The translations under genes and the position numbers were made by a program. A DNA stretch of 64,000 nt from Elusimicrobiota bacterium (GTDB lineage Bacteria; Elusimicrobiota; Elusimicrobia; UBA1565; UBA9628): the NCBI GenBank assembly GCA_016218575.1, contig JACRDN010000016.1, forward strand, positions 62,001 to 126,000, in the 5' to 3' direction. This document shows positions 32,142 through 41,151 of this stretch, in pieces. Positions within the stretch are counted from its first letter, which is position 1. Every line of letters starts with the position of its first letter. The notes beneath the pieces were generated by a model. It saw only the letters and a list, made by a program, of their open reading frames with translations. It did no database searches and was not told where the DNA came from.

Positions 32142-34078
32142 AGCGACTCATAAGACGACCGCGTCATGGCCGGGGCCATGGTCTCTTTCTCCAGGGACGG
32201 GCCCGCCAGGCTCCTGAGGGCCGCCTCAAGCCGCCGCAAGGACTCCCCCAAGGCCGGCAGGCTGGGGCCCAGGACCTTCACCTCAATGATCATGTCCGGA
32301 CCTTGTTTGAGCGCTCGCACCGCCGCCACCTCCTTAAAGGGCAGAGGCGGCGGCTCCCTACGCCAGCCTTTGAGAATGTACCGCTCCACCTGGACATGGG
32401 GAACCCGGGGAATGGTCGGGATGCGCCGGCCGCGCTCCCGGGAATCGCCCGGGGGCGGGGACAGGACCGGCGCGGTCTCGGGCCTGGCGCTCGAGCGCTG
32501 GGCCTCGGCGTCGGCCAAAAGCAGGCTCGGGGAAATGACGGAAAGCGGGACGTTGAGGGAAACGTTTTCGGCCCGGGCGTCGCCGCCCGCGGCCAAAGCG
32601 TTGTTCATAAGAGCCAAGGGAGTGCCCACGAGATCCAGGTGGCGCACCATGGTCATTTTCCCGGTCTCGGCCTCCACGAGATAGACCAGGCGCGGGATGA
32701 GGCGGATAGAGACCTGCCCCCGGCTCTCCTGATTCTGCACCACCGCCTGGAGCTTTCGCACCCAAATGCCGTACGGCTTTCCTTGGAGCCTGCACTGCCG
32801 CCTCAGCTCGGCCAGCAGCTCCTCCTGGGATAAAGGCTTGGCGGAGCTGAATATCAAAGTCCCCGGAGACCCGCCGACCCAATATCCCGGAGAGGCCCGG
32901 CCGTGCCCGTTGGAGCGGGGAAACCCCTTCACCGAATAGCGGGAAGTCAGGAACCCCTTGAGGGTTCCTCGAGAGATAAGCTGGACCTTCTGCGCCGGGA
33001 CGCCCTGGTCGTCATAGTCGTAATGCCCCGCCAAGGCGAGGCCTCCGAAGGAGGGAACCGTGGGATCGTCCTCCAGGCTGAACTCGGAAGCGAGAATCCG
33101 AGAGCCAAGCTTGCCGCGAAAGGTCTGGGCGCCTCCCGGGTTGCGCAGCTCCTCGCCGGAGAGCCTTAGGCCCCAGGCCAGGACAACGCCGGCCGCGACC
33201 GAGGGATCAAGAAGGGCCGGGGCGCTGAACGGGGAGGTGCTGGGGGCCGTCTTGAGGGCGCTCAAATCGCTCAATATGTCCCTGGCCGCCCCCTCGATCT
33301 CAGCGGAGGACGGCAAAGCGGAGGGAGAGACCGCCGCGAACTGGCGGCTCGCGGAAATTCTGAGGCCGTCCTCCGCCAAGGCCACGGCCTCGAGCTCGAT
33401 CTCGGCCACATCGCGGCCCGAGTCCACTCGCCCGCCCTCGCTGCTCCTCAAGCGCGACCACTGCCGGTCGAGGCGCACCTTGACCTGGGCGGAAAGAAGT
33501 CCGGAGTTCTCCCGAAAAATCCGACTGCCCCGGCGGCAAAGCTCAGACAGGGCCGGAACGCTCCAGGACGAGGCGGGCCGGTCCATGAGCCTCTGGCGGG
33601 CGGGCTCTTGAGAAAGATCGCCGGCGTCGTACTCGGCCGGGCCGCGCTGGACGCGCAGGGCCTGCTTTCTCAAAAAATCCCCGACCGCGCCCGTGTACAT
33701 CCCGTCGAAAAGCCTCCACAGCCCGTGCCGGAGTGCTAAGGAGTCGTCCTCCATGGAGAACTCCCCGCCGATGAAAATATTCGGAAGCCCGAGAGGATGG
33801 TTGTCGAGGCCGGGGGAGCCCACGCGCAGGTCCGGGGTGACCAAGCGCTGGCGGACCGTGGCCTCGAGCTCGGGGGCTCCCATGGCGCAGCGCTGCCACC
33901 ACATCTCCTGGTCCGTAACCGTCACGCTCGCGAAATAGGGCTTGGGATACCCCTCGGCCTGCATGGCCATGGCGCGGGAGAGCTCCGTGTCTAAGGCGGC
34001 CTCCAACATCTCGGAGGCCGCCGCCTGGGAATATCCCGCCAGTATACAAGCAAAAATCAGAAGTAGTCTCATCTTCAT
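32117..34078 (-). CDS. Exported TldD/PmbA-family protein with lost metal site
   Basis: 653 residues: a clear signal peptide (MKMRLLLIFACILAGYSQAAA), then a TldD/TldE fold. Comparison with the paralogue at 35273-36928 shows the same order of blocks (GYPKPYF, SFGGLALAGHYDYDDQGVPA, KGFPRSNGHGRAS, LVGTPLALMNNALAAGGDA). Where active TldD has HExxxH this protein reads GVVLAWGLRL, and the late cysteine ligand is replaced in LNVPLSVISPSLLL. It should therefore be a catalytically dead partner, as TldE is for TldD in known heterodimers. About 150 extra C-terminal residues have no counterpart. It is the last gene of the superoperon; ATG 34078 overlaps the previous stop. Confidence 0.82.
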   Translation of the reverse strand: MKMRLLLIFACILAGYSQAAASEMLEAALDTELSRAMAMQAEGYPKPYFASVTVTDQEMWWQRCAMGAPELEATVRQRLVTPDLRVGSPGLDNHPLGLPNIFIGGEFSMEDDSLALRHGLWRLFDGMYTGAVGDFLRKQALRVQRGPAEYDAGDLSQEPARQRLMDRPASSWSVPALSELCRRGSRIFRENSGLLSAQVKVRLDRQWSRLRSSEGGRVDSGRDVAEIELEAVALAEDGLRISASRQFAAVSPSALPSSAEIEGAARDILSDLSALKTAPSTSPFSAPALLDPSVAAGVVLAWGLRLSGEELRNPGGAQTFRGKLGSRILASEFSLEDDPTVPSFGGLALAGHYDYDDQGVPAQKVQLISRGTLKGFLTSRYSVKGFPRSNGHGRASPGYWVGGSPGTLIFSSAKPLSQEELLAELRRQCRLQGKPYGIWVRKLQAVVQNQESRGQVSIRLIPRLVYLVEAETGKMTMVRHLDLVGTPLALMNNALAAGGDARAENVSLNVPLSVISPSLLLADAEAQRSSARPETAPVLSPPPGDSRERGRRIPTIPRVPHVQVERYILKGWRREPPPLPFKEVAAVRALKQGPDMIIEVKVLGPSLPALGESLRRLEAALRSLAGPSLEKETMAPAMTRSSYESLYGSGWPK

Positions 34079-35280
34079 GCCTTGAGGCGCCTCAGACATC
34101 GCTCGAGACCCACACTGGCGTACAGGATGAAAAAGGGCATCATGGCCAGGCGATACCGGATCATGGTGAATATCATGGCATAGACCAGGCTTTCCGATAA
34201 AAGGAAAAGATAGACCCAGGCCGATCCCGGAGGCTTGAGGAAAGCCCATATCAAGCCCAGAAACCCCAGGGGAATGATCCAGCCGTCGCTCAAGAGGCTG
34301 GCCCAGAAAACATGGCGGTAGGCGATATCGTAGCCTCGGTCCCGCGGCGCCAACCGCCATTCGTCCCAAAACAGGCGCCAGGCGGCCAGGCGCAGGAAGG
34401 CGGCCGGGTGATCCCGGACGCGCTTGAGGCCCTGCCTCCAAAAGTAGCGGTCGCGGGCGACGTCGTCCAGGTCCCGCCCGCCTTGGTAGCCCGGGTCCAG
34501 ACTTAGGATTTTCGTCTGCTCGAGGGTTCCCCCGAGCTCCTGGGGCACCACCTGGTAAATGTAGAAGTTCGTTCCCCCGCCCTCGGTGTTGCCGAGGATC
34601 AAGCGGTTAAAGCTTATCCAATTGCGCAGCGGCCAAAGCCCATAAATGGCCGAAAAAACGGCAAGATAGATGGCCACGAGCCTCAGGCCGCGCTGGCCCG
34701 TCCCGCGCAGAGTCCATAGAAATCCGGCGGGAACGAGGATCAACGCGAAAGGAAGGACGGTGGCCTTGGTGAGAACCGCAGCCGCGGCCGCGGCTCCGGC
34801 GGCGGCGAAAAGAAACGGCCGTCTCTCCCGCGAGGCCCGTTCCAGCCAATACAGGCAGAAAACCGCCCAAAAGCAGAGAAAAGTCTCGCGCAGGGGCTTG
34901 GCCGCGTAATATATAAAAGGGGGATAAACGGCGGCCAGGAAGGCGGCGCCTAGCGCTGTCCGCTCTCCATGAAGGGAGCGGGCCAGGGCGTGCAAGTAGA
35001 ATATCATCCCCACGCCAAAGCAGGAGTGGACGATCAGGAGAATCCAATAGCTCGCGCCGAAGAGCCTGAAGAACGCGGCCAGCACGATCGGATAACCCGG
35101 CTCTCGCGCGGCCGTGGGCCGGCCGTCCTCTCCGAGAAGCGCGCCGCGCTCGGCCAGGGAGCGCGCCAAGTCCACGTAGCTGTCCGTGTTGTAGAGAACG
35201 GGGGGTGCTGCGCGCAGGCCGTAACCCAGGCGCAGGGCCAGGGCCCCCGCTAGGACCAGCCACAGCCGGCGGTCAGTCAT
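34075..35280 (-). CDS. GT-C fold glycosyltransferase (GT39-like)
   Basis: 401 residues, about ten membrane segments. The first loop has PPVLYNTDSYVDLARSL and REPGYPIVLAAFFRL, the acidic and aromatic motifs of GT39-type enzymes, then KPLRETFLCFWAVF. It lies between the two exported TldD-family genes, overlapping the upstream one by 8 bases (ATGACTGA) and the downstream one by 4 (ATGA). Such tight placement suggests that the glycosyl transfer and the TldD pair act on one exported product. Confidence 0.78.
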   Translation of the reverse strand: MTDRRLWLVLAGALALRLGYGLRAAPPVLYNTDSYVDLARSLAERGALLGEDGRPTAAREPGYPIVLAAFFRLFGASYWILLIVHSCFGVGMIFYLHALARSLHGERTALGAAFLAAVYPPFIYYAAKPLRETFLCFWAVFCLYWLERASRERRPFLFAAAGAAAAAAVLTKATVLPFALILVPAGFLWTLRGTGQRGLRLVAIYLAVFSAIYGLWPLRNWISFNRLILGNTEGGGTNFYIYQVVPQELGGTLEQTKILSLDPGYQGGRDLDDVARDRYFWRQGLKRVRDHPAAFLRLAAWRLFWDEWRLAPRDRGYDIAYRHVFWASLLSDGWIIPLGFLGLIWAFLKPPGSAWVYLFLLSESLVYAMIFTMIRYRLAMMPFFILYASVGLERCLRRLKA

Positions 35281-36928
35281 GCAGGGGCGAGGGAAGAAGC
35301 GGCGGCCGGCTGCGATCCTCGGGAATCCTTTGGAGCTCCACCTCTGAGACGAGCACGCTCGGGGCGATCTGGCTCACGGGAATGGAGCCCGACTCGGCGC
35401 CGCAAAAGTAGCCGCTGGAAAGCCTCGGGTCGTTTCCCGCGGCCGTGATGCGGTTTAAGATCACCAAGGGAGTGCCCACCAGGCTCACGCCGCGCACCAA
35501 AGTCATTTCTCCCGTCTTGCCGTCCACCCGGTAGACAAATTGCGGCCGCACCTCCAAGGTTTGCGCGGCCTGGCGGGAATTGGGGTTTTCCCCTCCAGAG
35601 GAGCCCACCAGCCAAAAGCCGTAGGGCTTGCCCGACTTGCGTATGAGGGCCAGGAGTTCGGCCTTCAAGGCCTCAGGGCTTCGAACTCCCTCGGCGCGCA
35701 CGATGAGGTTGGCCATGCGTCCCGTGGGCCGCTTGTGGAAGTCCGAGCGGCCGTGCCCGTTGGAACGCTTGAAGCCCTTGGCCGGCCAGCGCGACATCAG
35801 GAAGTTTCTCAGGACCCCGCGCTCCACCAAGGCCACGCTTCGCGCCGCGACTCCCTCGGAGTCGTATTGATAGAAGCCGGGCAGGGGGCGGCCCTCGAAG
35901 CTCTCCAAAGTCGGGTCGTCCCAGAGGCTCAAGAACTCGGGAATGATTCTCTTACCGACCGAGTCCTTGAAGACCTGGCTCTGCTGGGGGTCCCGCTGGC
36001 GCTGGCCCTCGAGCTTGTGGCCGAGGGCCTCATGGAATAGAACGCCGGTGAACTCCGGGTCCAGTATCGCGGGGGCCGCCATGGGCTCCTGCACCGGGGC
36101 CCGGCGCAGCTCCAGGAGCTTCTCGGCCAGGGCCTTTATCTCGCCCTTGAGCTCCCGCTCCGGGGGAAGCTCGCTTAAATCCCTCATGGTCCAGGTTTTG
36201 AAGACCCCCATTTTCATGCCGTCCTCGGCTCGCGTGCTGGCCCAGAAGCTGAGGGCGTTGGGCACGCTCTCGGCCGGGGTGGAAAGGAAAGTCCCCTCGC
36301 TCGTGACGAGATAGCGCCAGGGCGAGCGCAGGCGCACCGACACTTGGGAATCGTAGATTTTCGGATAAGGCTTCAGGGAGAGGCTCACGTCCTTGGCGAG
36401 TTTCTCGGCCCGGGCCAAGTCGAAGGCGGCCGGGGTTCTGTCCAGGACCAGAACGGCGGGAGGCTCCTGGGTGAAATCCGCCAGAGGCTCCTCCACGTAC
36501 TCGACGGCCCTTTTGGCCTTTTTCTCGAGATAGCCGGAGATGGCACCCTTATAGGCGTCGTCCGTCAGCCGCCAAAGGGCCTGGCGCAAGGCCTGCGGAT
36601 CGGCCCCGACGGTAGCCTGCCAGCCTTGGAAGGCAAGATCGGTGTTGTCGAGCTCGGTCGAGCCGAAGCGCGCCTCCACGTAAAGGCTCTGGAAGCTCTC
36701 ATGCTCGCGACGCAGGATGGAGCCCAGGGAGGCAACCCACTCCCAGCGAGTCTGGTCCACCAGGCGGTAGGCCATGAAATACGGCGGGCCGAAGCTTTCG
36801 TGCCTCAGACCCTTGAGAGAGCGCTCCATTTCCGCCCGCATCGGGCTGAAAACCGCGGGTCCAGACGCCGCCGCGTCTGGATGACAGGCGAAAAGCAAGA
36901 AAGCGAGAGCCCATCGAGCTCGCCCCAT
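35273..36928 (-). CDS. Exported TldD-family metallopeptidase with intact zinc site
   Basis: 551 residues. The N-terminus has a signal peptide whose end, LLFAC, could be a lipobox, so the protein may be a lipoprotein. The catalytic HEALGH motif is at 299-304 (H299, E300, H304) and the C-terminal metal-ligand cysteine is C509 in YFCGAESGSIPVSQIAPS. TldD/TldE complexes cleave unstructured peptides through a narrow channel and mature peptides such as microcin B17, in the cytoplasm; an exported version implies a periplasmic or surface substrate. ATG 36928 follows the previous stop directly (TAGGATG); an upstream ATG at 36955 is possible. The inactive paralogue is two genes downstream. Confidence 0.88.
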   Translation of the reverse strand: MGRARWALAFLLFACHPDAAASGPAVFSPMRAEMERSLKGLRHESFGPPYFMAYRLVDQTRWEWVASLGSILRREHESFQSLYVEARFGSTELDNTDLAFQGWQATVGADPQALRQALWRLTDDAYKGAISGYLEKKAKRAVEYVEEPLADFTQEPPAVLVLDRTPAAFDLARAEKLAKDVSLSLKPYPKIYDSQVSVRLRSPWRYLVTSEGTFLSTPAESVPNALSFWASTRAEDGMKMGVFKTWTMRDLSELPPERELKGEIKALAEKLLELRRAPVQEPMAAPAILDPEFTGVLFHEALGHKLEGQRQRDPQQSQVFKDSVGKRIIPEFLSLWDDPTLESFEGRPLPGFYQYDSEGVAARSVALVERGVLRNFLMSRWPAKGFKRSNGHGRSDFHKRPTGRMANLIVRAEGVRSPEALKAELLALIRKSGKPYGFWLVGSSGGENPNSRQAAQTLEVRPQFVYRVDGKTGEMTLVRGVSLVGTPLVILNRITAAGNDPRLSSGYFCGAESGSIPVSQIAPSVLVSEVELQRIPEDRSRPPLLPSPLHD

Positions 36929-36929
36929 C

Positions 36930-39473
36930 CTACTTTTTCGAAGGAACGATTTCATAACCGGAAGAGACAGGGCTGCCCACTCCAAGGGAAAACGGCGCCG
37001 GCGCGACGCGCAGAAGGCCCAAGGATTGCGCCTTCTGGTAGAGGGCCGACAGATTTCTCTTGGCCTGCTCGTAATGGGAATCCAGTGAGAGGGCTTTGCG
37101 GTAGGCCCTCTCGGCGCCTTGGAGGTTATCCATGAGGAAGTAGGCGTTGGCCAGATTAGTGTAGGCCTCGGCCGATTCGTGCCGGTGGACGGAAAGCTCG
37201 CGCCCGGATTCTTGAACATAACCTTGGTACGCGAGCAGCGTGCTCCTCAGGAAAGTATTCCTGAGGAGCACTGCATCAATCTCGCACTTCTCGGCCGTGA
37301 TGGCCGCCTCGAACACTCGCGCGGCCTCGGCGAAGCGCTTCTGGACCATGAATATCTGCCCCATGCGGAAGTAGTTCGGAGCGTAGACGGGATCTATCGC
37401 CTCGTAGAGCTTGAAGCGGTTCAAGGCCCTTTCCAAGTACTTCGGAACCTCCTCGGGATGGCCGTGGCCCATGGCCCATTCCGCCCGGCGCATGTGCAAG
37501 GTCCCCACCTGATGGTGCATCTGGACGTAGTTGGGAGCCAGGCGCCGGACCTCGTTGAAGACGTCCAAGGCCCTCTCGTAGTCGTCGCGGGGCTGGTTGT
37601 CCCTGTCCCCCCAGGCCGGATTGTACTGCTTGTCCATGTTGAAGCGGTCGAAGAAGACGTTGCCCATGAAGTAGAGGGACATCACGAAGTTGGGATTGTT
37701 CTCCTGGACGATCTGGTAATGATGCAGGGCTTGGTCCCATTGCCGCTGCTTCGAGAAGAAAATGCCGACGTTGTGGTGCACGTCGGCCTTGAAATAGCCC
37801 CAGAATATCCTCAGGGGATAGAGGGCCGCCAGCACGGCCAAGGCCACGGCCGGCTTCTCGGAAAGGTAAACCAGCTTGACGAAGAGAAACGTCATCGCGA
37901 GCACGCAGGCAGAGAGCACCGCCCAGGCCAGCCACCACTGGAGCACATCGCCCTGGTAGACGATGCGTTCGACCGGGCCCTGAAGATCGGCGAAGTCCCT
38001 GAAAAGGAAGAAGGCGGCCCAGGCCAAGCCGCCCCAGGCCGCGAGACGCGCCGGCCATACTAGAAATTCCGAAAAAGTTTGGACGAGAGAGGCCTCGCCT
38101 GGGACAGGCGCGGTCTTAACCTCGCGCCTGTCATTCATCTCATACAGCCCACTTCCCCTTGCCAAAAACACGATCATCCCGCAGAGAAGCCCCAAGTACA
38201 CCCCAGAGGACACGAAGCGCAGGCTCACGTCGAAGCAGTTATGCCCGAGCATCCCCATCAAGGCCACGAGATACCCCGTCAGGTCGTAGGCGCGCGGGGG
38301 CGGCCGGCCGTCCTTGAGGCTTAAGGTGGTGGTCAGCTGCCCAAGAGAGCGGAAGCCCACCACCATGGTGCTGAGCATCATCCAGATGAAGATGCCGAAC
38401 CCCAGGAGGCCGTTGTCTAGAATCTGCTCCAAGTACTCGTTTTCCGAGTGGTCGGTCTCGGTGTTGTGCTTGCCCTCGATGTGGAATATGGGCGGTCGGC
38501 GAAAGGCCGGATAGGCCGGCGGGAAGCTCCCGATGCCGGTTCCGATCCAGGGCTGGGTCATGATCAGCTCCCAGGTCGCCTCCCAGGTGAACAGCCTGAA
38601 ATTGACCGAGACGATGCGGGCGCTCAAGTCCTTGGCCACGAAACCCACCAGCCCCAGGATGCCCGCGGCCGCGACTCCCAGGATCCATTTGCGGTAAGGA
38701 GCGGCCTGCTCCTTGAAATAAGTGAAGGCGATCGCTCCGAAAAGAAAAATCACCATGGCGAAACCCACCCAGGCCCCCTTGGTGCCGGTCATGATGAGGT
38801 CTATTAGCAGCAGCGTCATGAGGGGGAGCAGCCTTTTTTTCCTGGTCTTGAGGTATTGCGTGAAAAGAATGGGAAACAGAATGACCAGAAAGTCCGCGAA
38901 GAAATTGGGATTCCCGTAGGTCGAGAATATGCGCTGGCCGAAGGCCCCGCGCCAAATGAAGGGGTCTATGCCCTTGCCCACGCCGGGGGGAAACCAAGTG
39001 TTGTCGATGATCTGCCAGAAGCCGTAGACCACGGCCACCCAGCCGGTCATGACGAGGATCCTCGTCAGCCTATCGGCCGCGGCGGCGTTGAACTCGCAGA
39101 TGACGATCAAGGCCACGGTCATGAAGAAAAAGTGCCGGATGAAGAAATCCACGCTCGCCATGGCGTAGGGGGAATGGGTGAAGGAGAGCACTCCCACCGC
39201 CAAATAGGCCAGGAAGGGGGAGATGCAGACGAGGTCGCTGCGGCTTAAAGGGGCTCCGCGCGCCTCGATGAGGCGGGCCACCCAGAATACCAGCAGGGCC
39301 AAGCCCCCCATCTGCATGACCGTGATCTTGACCTGGGCGGAGTCGTAGGTGCGCAAATAGAACAGGGAGGAGATCAGGAAATACAGGATGGGAAGCCACC
39401 AGGCGATGATTTTCCTGGCGAAGAGTTCCACCTCCTGGGATCGGCCGTTGGCCTGTCCGGCTGCGGATTTCAT
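36930..39473 (-). CDS. O-antigen ligase/polymerase (WzyC family) with C-terminal TPR domain
   Basis: 847 residues. The N-terminal 540 residues form about 12 membrane spans. The large periplasmic loop has TYGNPNFFADF, GTGIGSFPPAYPAFR and HNTETDHSENEYLEQILDNGLLG, the conserved O-antigen ligase (Wzy_C) block, with Arg and His residues used for lipid-linked glycan transfer. From about residue 560 the chain is a run of TPR helices (for example EAYTNLANAYFLMDNLQGAERAY) on the periplasmic side, likely a protein-docking site. It should polymerise or ligate the glycan made by the operon. It carries a perfect 14-bp hairpin (37240-37271). Confidence 0.9.
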   Translation of the reverse strand: MKSAAGQANGRSQEVELFARKIIAWWLPILYFLISSLFYLRTYDSAQVKITVMQMGGLALLVFWVARLIEARGAPLSRSDLVCISPFLAYLAVGVLSFTHSPYAMASVDFFIRHFFFMTVALIVICEFNAAAADRLTRILVMTGWVAVVYGFWQIIDNTWFPPGVGKGIDPFIWRGAFGQRIFSTYGNPNFFADFLVILFPILFTQYLKTRKKRLLPLMTLLLIDLIMTGTKGAWVGFAMVIFLFGAIAFTYFKEQAAPYRKWILGVAAAGILGLVGFVAKDLSARIVSVNFRLFTWEATWELIMTQPWIGTGIGSFPPAYPAFRRPPIFHIEGKHNTETDHSENEYLEQILDNGLLGFGIFIWMMLSTMVVGFRSLGQLTTTLSLKDGRPPPRAYDLTGYLVALMGMLGHNCFDVSLRFVSSGVYLGLLCGMIVFLARGSGLYEMNDRREVKTAPVPGEASLVQTFSEFLVWPARLAAWGGLAWAAFFLFRDFADLQGPVERIVYQGDVLQWWLAWAVLSACVLAMTFLFVKLVYLSEKPAVALAVLAALYPLRIFWGYFKADVHHNVGIFFSKQRQWDQALHHYQIVQENNPNFVMSLYFMGNVFFDRFNMDKQYNPAWGDRDNQPRDDYERALDVFNEVRRLAPNYVQMHHQVGTLHMRRAEWAMGHGHPEEVPKYLERALNRFKLYEAIDPVYAPNYFRMGQIFMVQKRFAEAARVFEAAITAEKCEIDAVLLRNTFLRSTLLAYQGYVQESGRELSVHRHESAEAYTNLANAYFLMDNLQGAERAYRKALSLDSHYEQAKRNLSALYQKAQSLGLLRVAPAPFSLGVGSPVSSGYEIVPSKK
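37240..37271. repeat. Perfect inverted repeat inside a coding sequence (14-bp arms, 4-base loop)
   Basis: GTGCTCCTCAGGAA at 37240-37253 and its exact complement at 37258-37271 flank AGTA. It lies in the TPR part of the ligase gene and encodes VLLRNTFLRST. Confidence 0.9.
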
Positions 39474-40156
39474 TGCCCCACCCCCAGCATCTCGCGGGCC
39501 AACTGCCGAATGAAAACCATTCCAGTGGGCAAAGACTTGGCCGTGCTCTTTCCCCCCAGGCGCTGGCCTTCCCGCGTCGCGATCTCGGCCACGCGCAGGC
39601 CCTCCTTCATCGCCCGTATGGACATTTGATATTCGATCACGAAGCCGTCGGCGTCGCAGGCCATCTTGGCGAAGGCCGAGCGCCGCACCGCCCTGAACCC
39701 GTTGATGGCGTCGGTGATGTACGATCCCCTATTCCAAAGGATGTTCGCGATCAAGGTGAAGGCCTGGTTCACCCATTTGCGCGGCCGCAGGCACTGCGCG
39801 TCCTCCTCGTTGAAGGCCCCCTTCATCATGCGCGAGGCGATGGCCATGTCATAGCCTTCCTCGAGCTTCTCGAAAAGGCGCGGGATGTCCGCGGGATCCT
39901 CGTTGCCATCGGGGCTAAAGAAAACCAAGGCCTCCGCCGAGGTCGCCTCGGCCGCGACCCGGAAGGCCACCCCCCTGCCGCGGCGGGGCTGATCCAGCAC
40001 GCGCAGGCCCTTGCCTTCCAGGAACTGCCGCGTGCCGTCCAAGGAGCCTCCGTCCACCGCGAAGAACTCCTGGGCCGAGTGGCGCGGAATCTCGTCGAAA
40101 ATCTTGGGCAGGGCCTCGATCTCGTTGAAAGTAAGAAGAACCAGGGCCCTTCTCAT
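39470..40156 (-). CDS. GT2 glycosyltransferase, dolichyl-phosphate mannose synthase-like
   Basis: 228 residues, one GT-A domain without membrane spans. Motifs: ALVLLTFNEIEALPKIF, AVDGGSLDGT, VFFSPDGNEDP (metal site), SRMMKGAFNEED and ITDAINGFRAVRR. ATG 40156 overlaps the epimerase stop and its own stop overlaps the ligase start, both as ATGA. Probably makes a polyprenyl-phosphate sugar used by the GT-C enzymes of the same operon. Confidence 0.88.
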   Translation of the reverse strand: MRRALVLLTFNEIEALPKIFDEIPRHSAQEFFAVDGGSLDGTRQFLEGKGLRVLDQPRRGRGVAFRVAAEATSAEALVFFSPDGNEDPADIPRLFEKLEEGYDMAIASRMMKGAFNEEDAQCLRPRKWVNQAFTLIANILWNRGSYITDAINGFRAVRRSAFAKMACDADGFVIEYQMSIRAMKEGLRVAEIATREGQRLGGKSTAKSLPTGMVFIRQLAREMLGVGQ

Positions 40157-41148
40157 CTCGCGAGCCCCAAGACCTCTTGGTTTTCCCGGCACCAGGCGAT
40201 CGTCCGCGCAAGTCCTTCCTCGAGGCCTACCTGGGCCAAGAAGCCCATCTTCTGCCTGGCCTTGCTGGTATCGCAATTGCGCCGGGGCTGGCCAGAGGGC
40301 TTGGCCGCGTCGAAAATGAGCTTGGCCCGAGAGCCGGAGACCTTCAGTATCAGCTCGGCCAAATCGCGGATCTTGATCTCCTCGTCGGTTCCGATATTAA
40401 CGGGATCGCACTCGGCGCAGCGCTCGGCCGAGTCCAGAAGCCCGCGCGCCAAGTCCTCGACGTAGAGGAAAGCCCGGCTCTGCGATCCGTCCCCCCAAAC
40501 CAGGACGGGATCCTCGCCCCCGAGAATCCGGCCGATCAAGGCCGCGATCACATGGCAGTCCTGGGAGCCGAAATGGTCCCGCGGGCCGTAGGCGTTGTAG
40601 GGCCTGGCGATGGCCACCGTCATGCCGTGCTCCTGGTGGTAGGCTCGGCCCAGGTACTCGGCCATGCGCTTGGCCCAGCCGTAGCCCTCATTGGTGATCT
40701 CGGGGCTGCCTTTGAAGCCCTCGCCCTCGGGCGTGGGAATCATCGCCTCCCGGGGATAGACGCAGGCGGAGCTCACGGCCAGGAATCTCTCGACCCCGGC
40801 CAGGCGCGCGGCCTCCATCATGTGGCAGGCCATGAGCATGTTCTCCCGGAACATGGTCGCGGGATGTTCGGCGTTATAGGCGACCCCGGCCACGCGCGCG
40901 GCGAGATTGAGCACGACCTCGGCTCCCTGGCAGGCCTTGCGGCAGTCCTCCGGAGAGCGGAAATCGGCCCGCAGAAGCGAGATGTCGCTCCTCACGGCCT
41001 CGAGGTTGGCCTCCCGGCCATGGGAGAAATTGTCGGCCACTGTCACGCGCACGCCTTTGCCCCGGCGCAGGAGCTCCTCCACCAGGTGGCTCCCGATAAA
41101 GCCCGCCCCGCCCGTCACCAAGACTTTTTTATTGTCCCAAAACCCCAT
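40153..41148 (-). CDS. NAD-dependent epimerase/dehydratase (extended SDR)
   Basis: 331 residues. Extended SDR with VLVTGGAGFIGSHLVEELL (NAD binding, residues 9-27), NLAARVAGVAYNAEHP, the catalytic serine in VSSACVYPRE and YGWAK with the catalytic Tyr/Lys. The RVAGVAYNAEHP phrase and SACVYP resemble GDP-L-fucose synthase and GDP-mannose epimerases, so a GDP-sugar substrate is likely; this would fit the GDP-heptose made elsewhere in the window. It starts 3 bases after the GT2 stop. Confidence 0.87.
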   Translation of the reverse strand: MGFWDNKKVLVTGGAGFIGSHLVEELLRRGKGVRVTVADNFSHGREANLEAVRSDISLLRADFRSPEDCRKACQGAEVVLNLAARVAGVAYNAEHPATMFRENMLMACHMMEAARLAGVERFLAVSSACVYPREAMIPTPEGEGFKGSPEITNEGYGWAKRMAEYLGRAYHQEHGMTVAIARPYNAYGPRDHFGSQDCHVIAALIGRILGGEDPVLVWGDGSQSRAFLYVEDLARGLLDSAERCAECDPVNIGTDEEIKIRDLAELILKVSGSRAKLIFDAAKPSGQPRRNCDTSKARQKMGFLAQVGLEEGLARTIAWCRENQEVLGLAR

Positions 41149-41151
41149 CCT

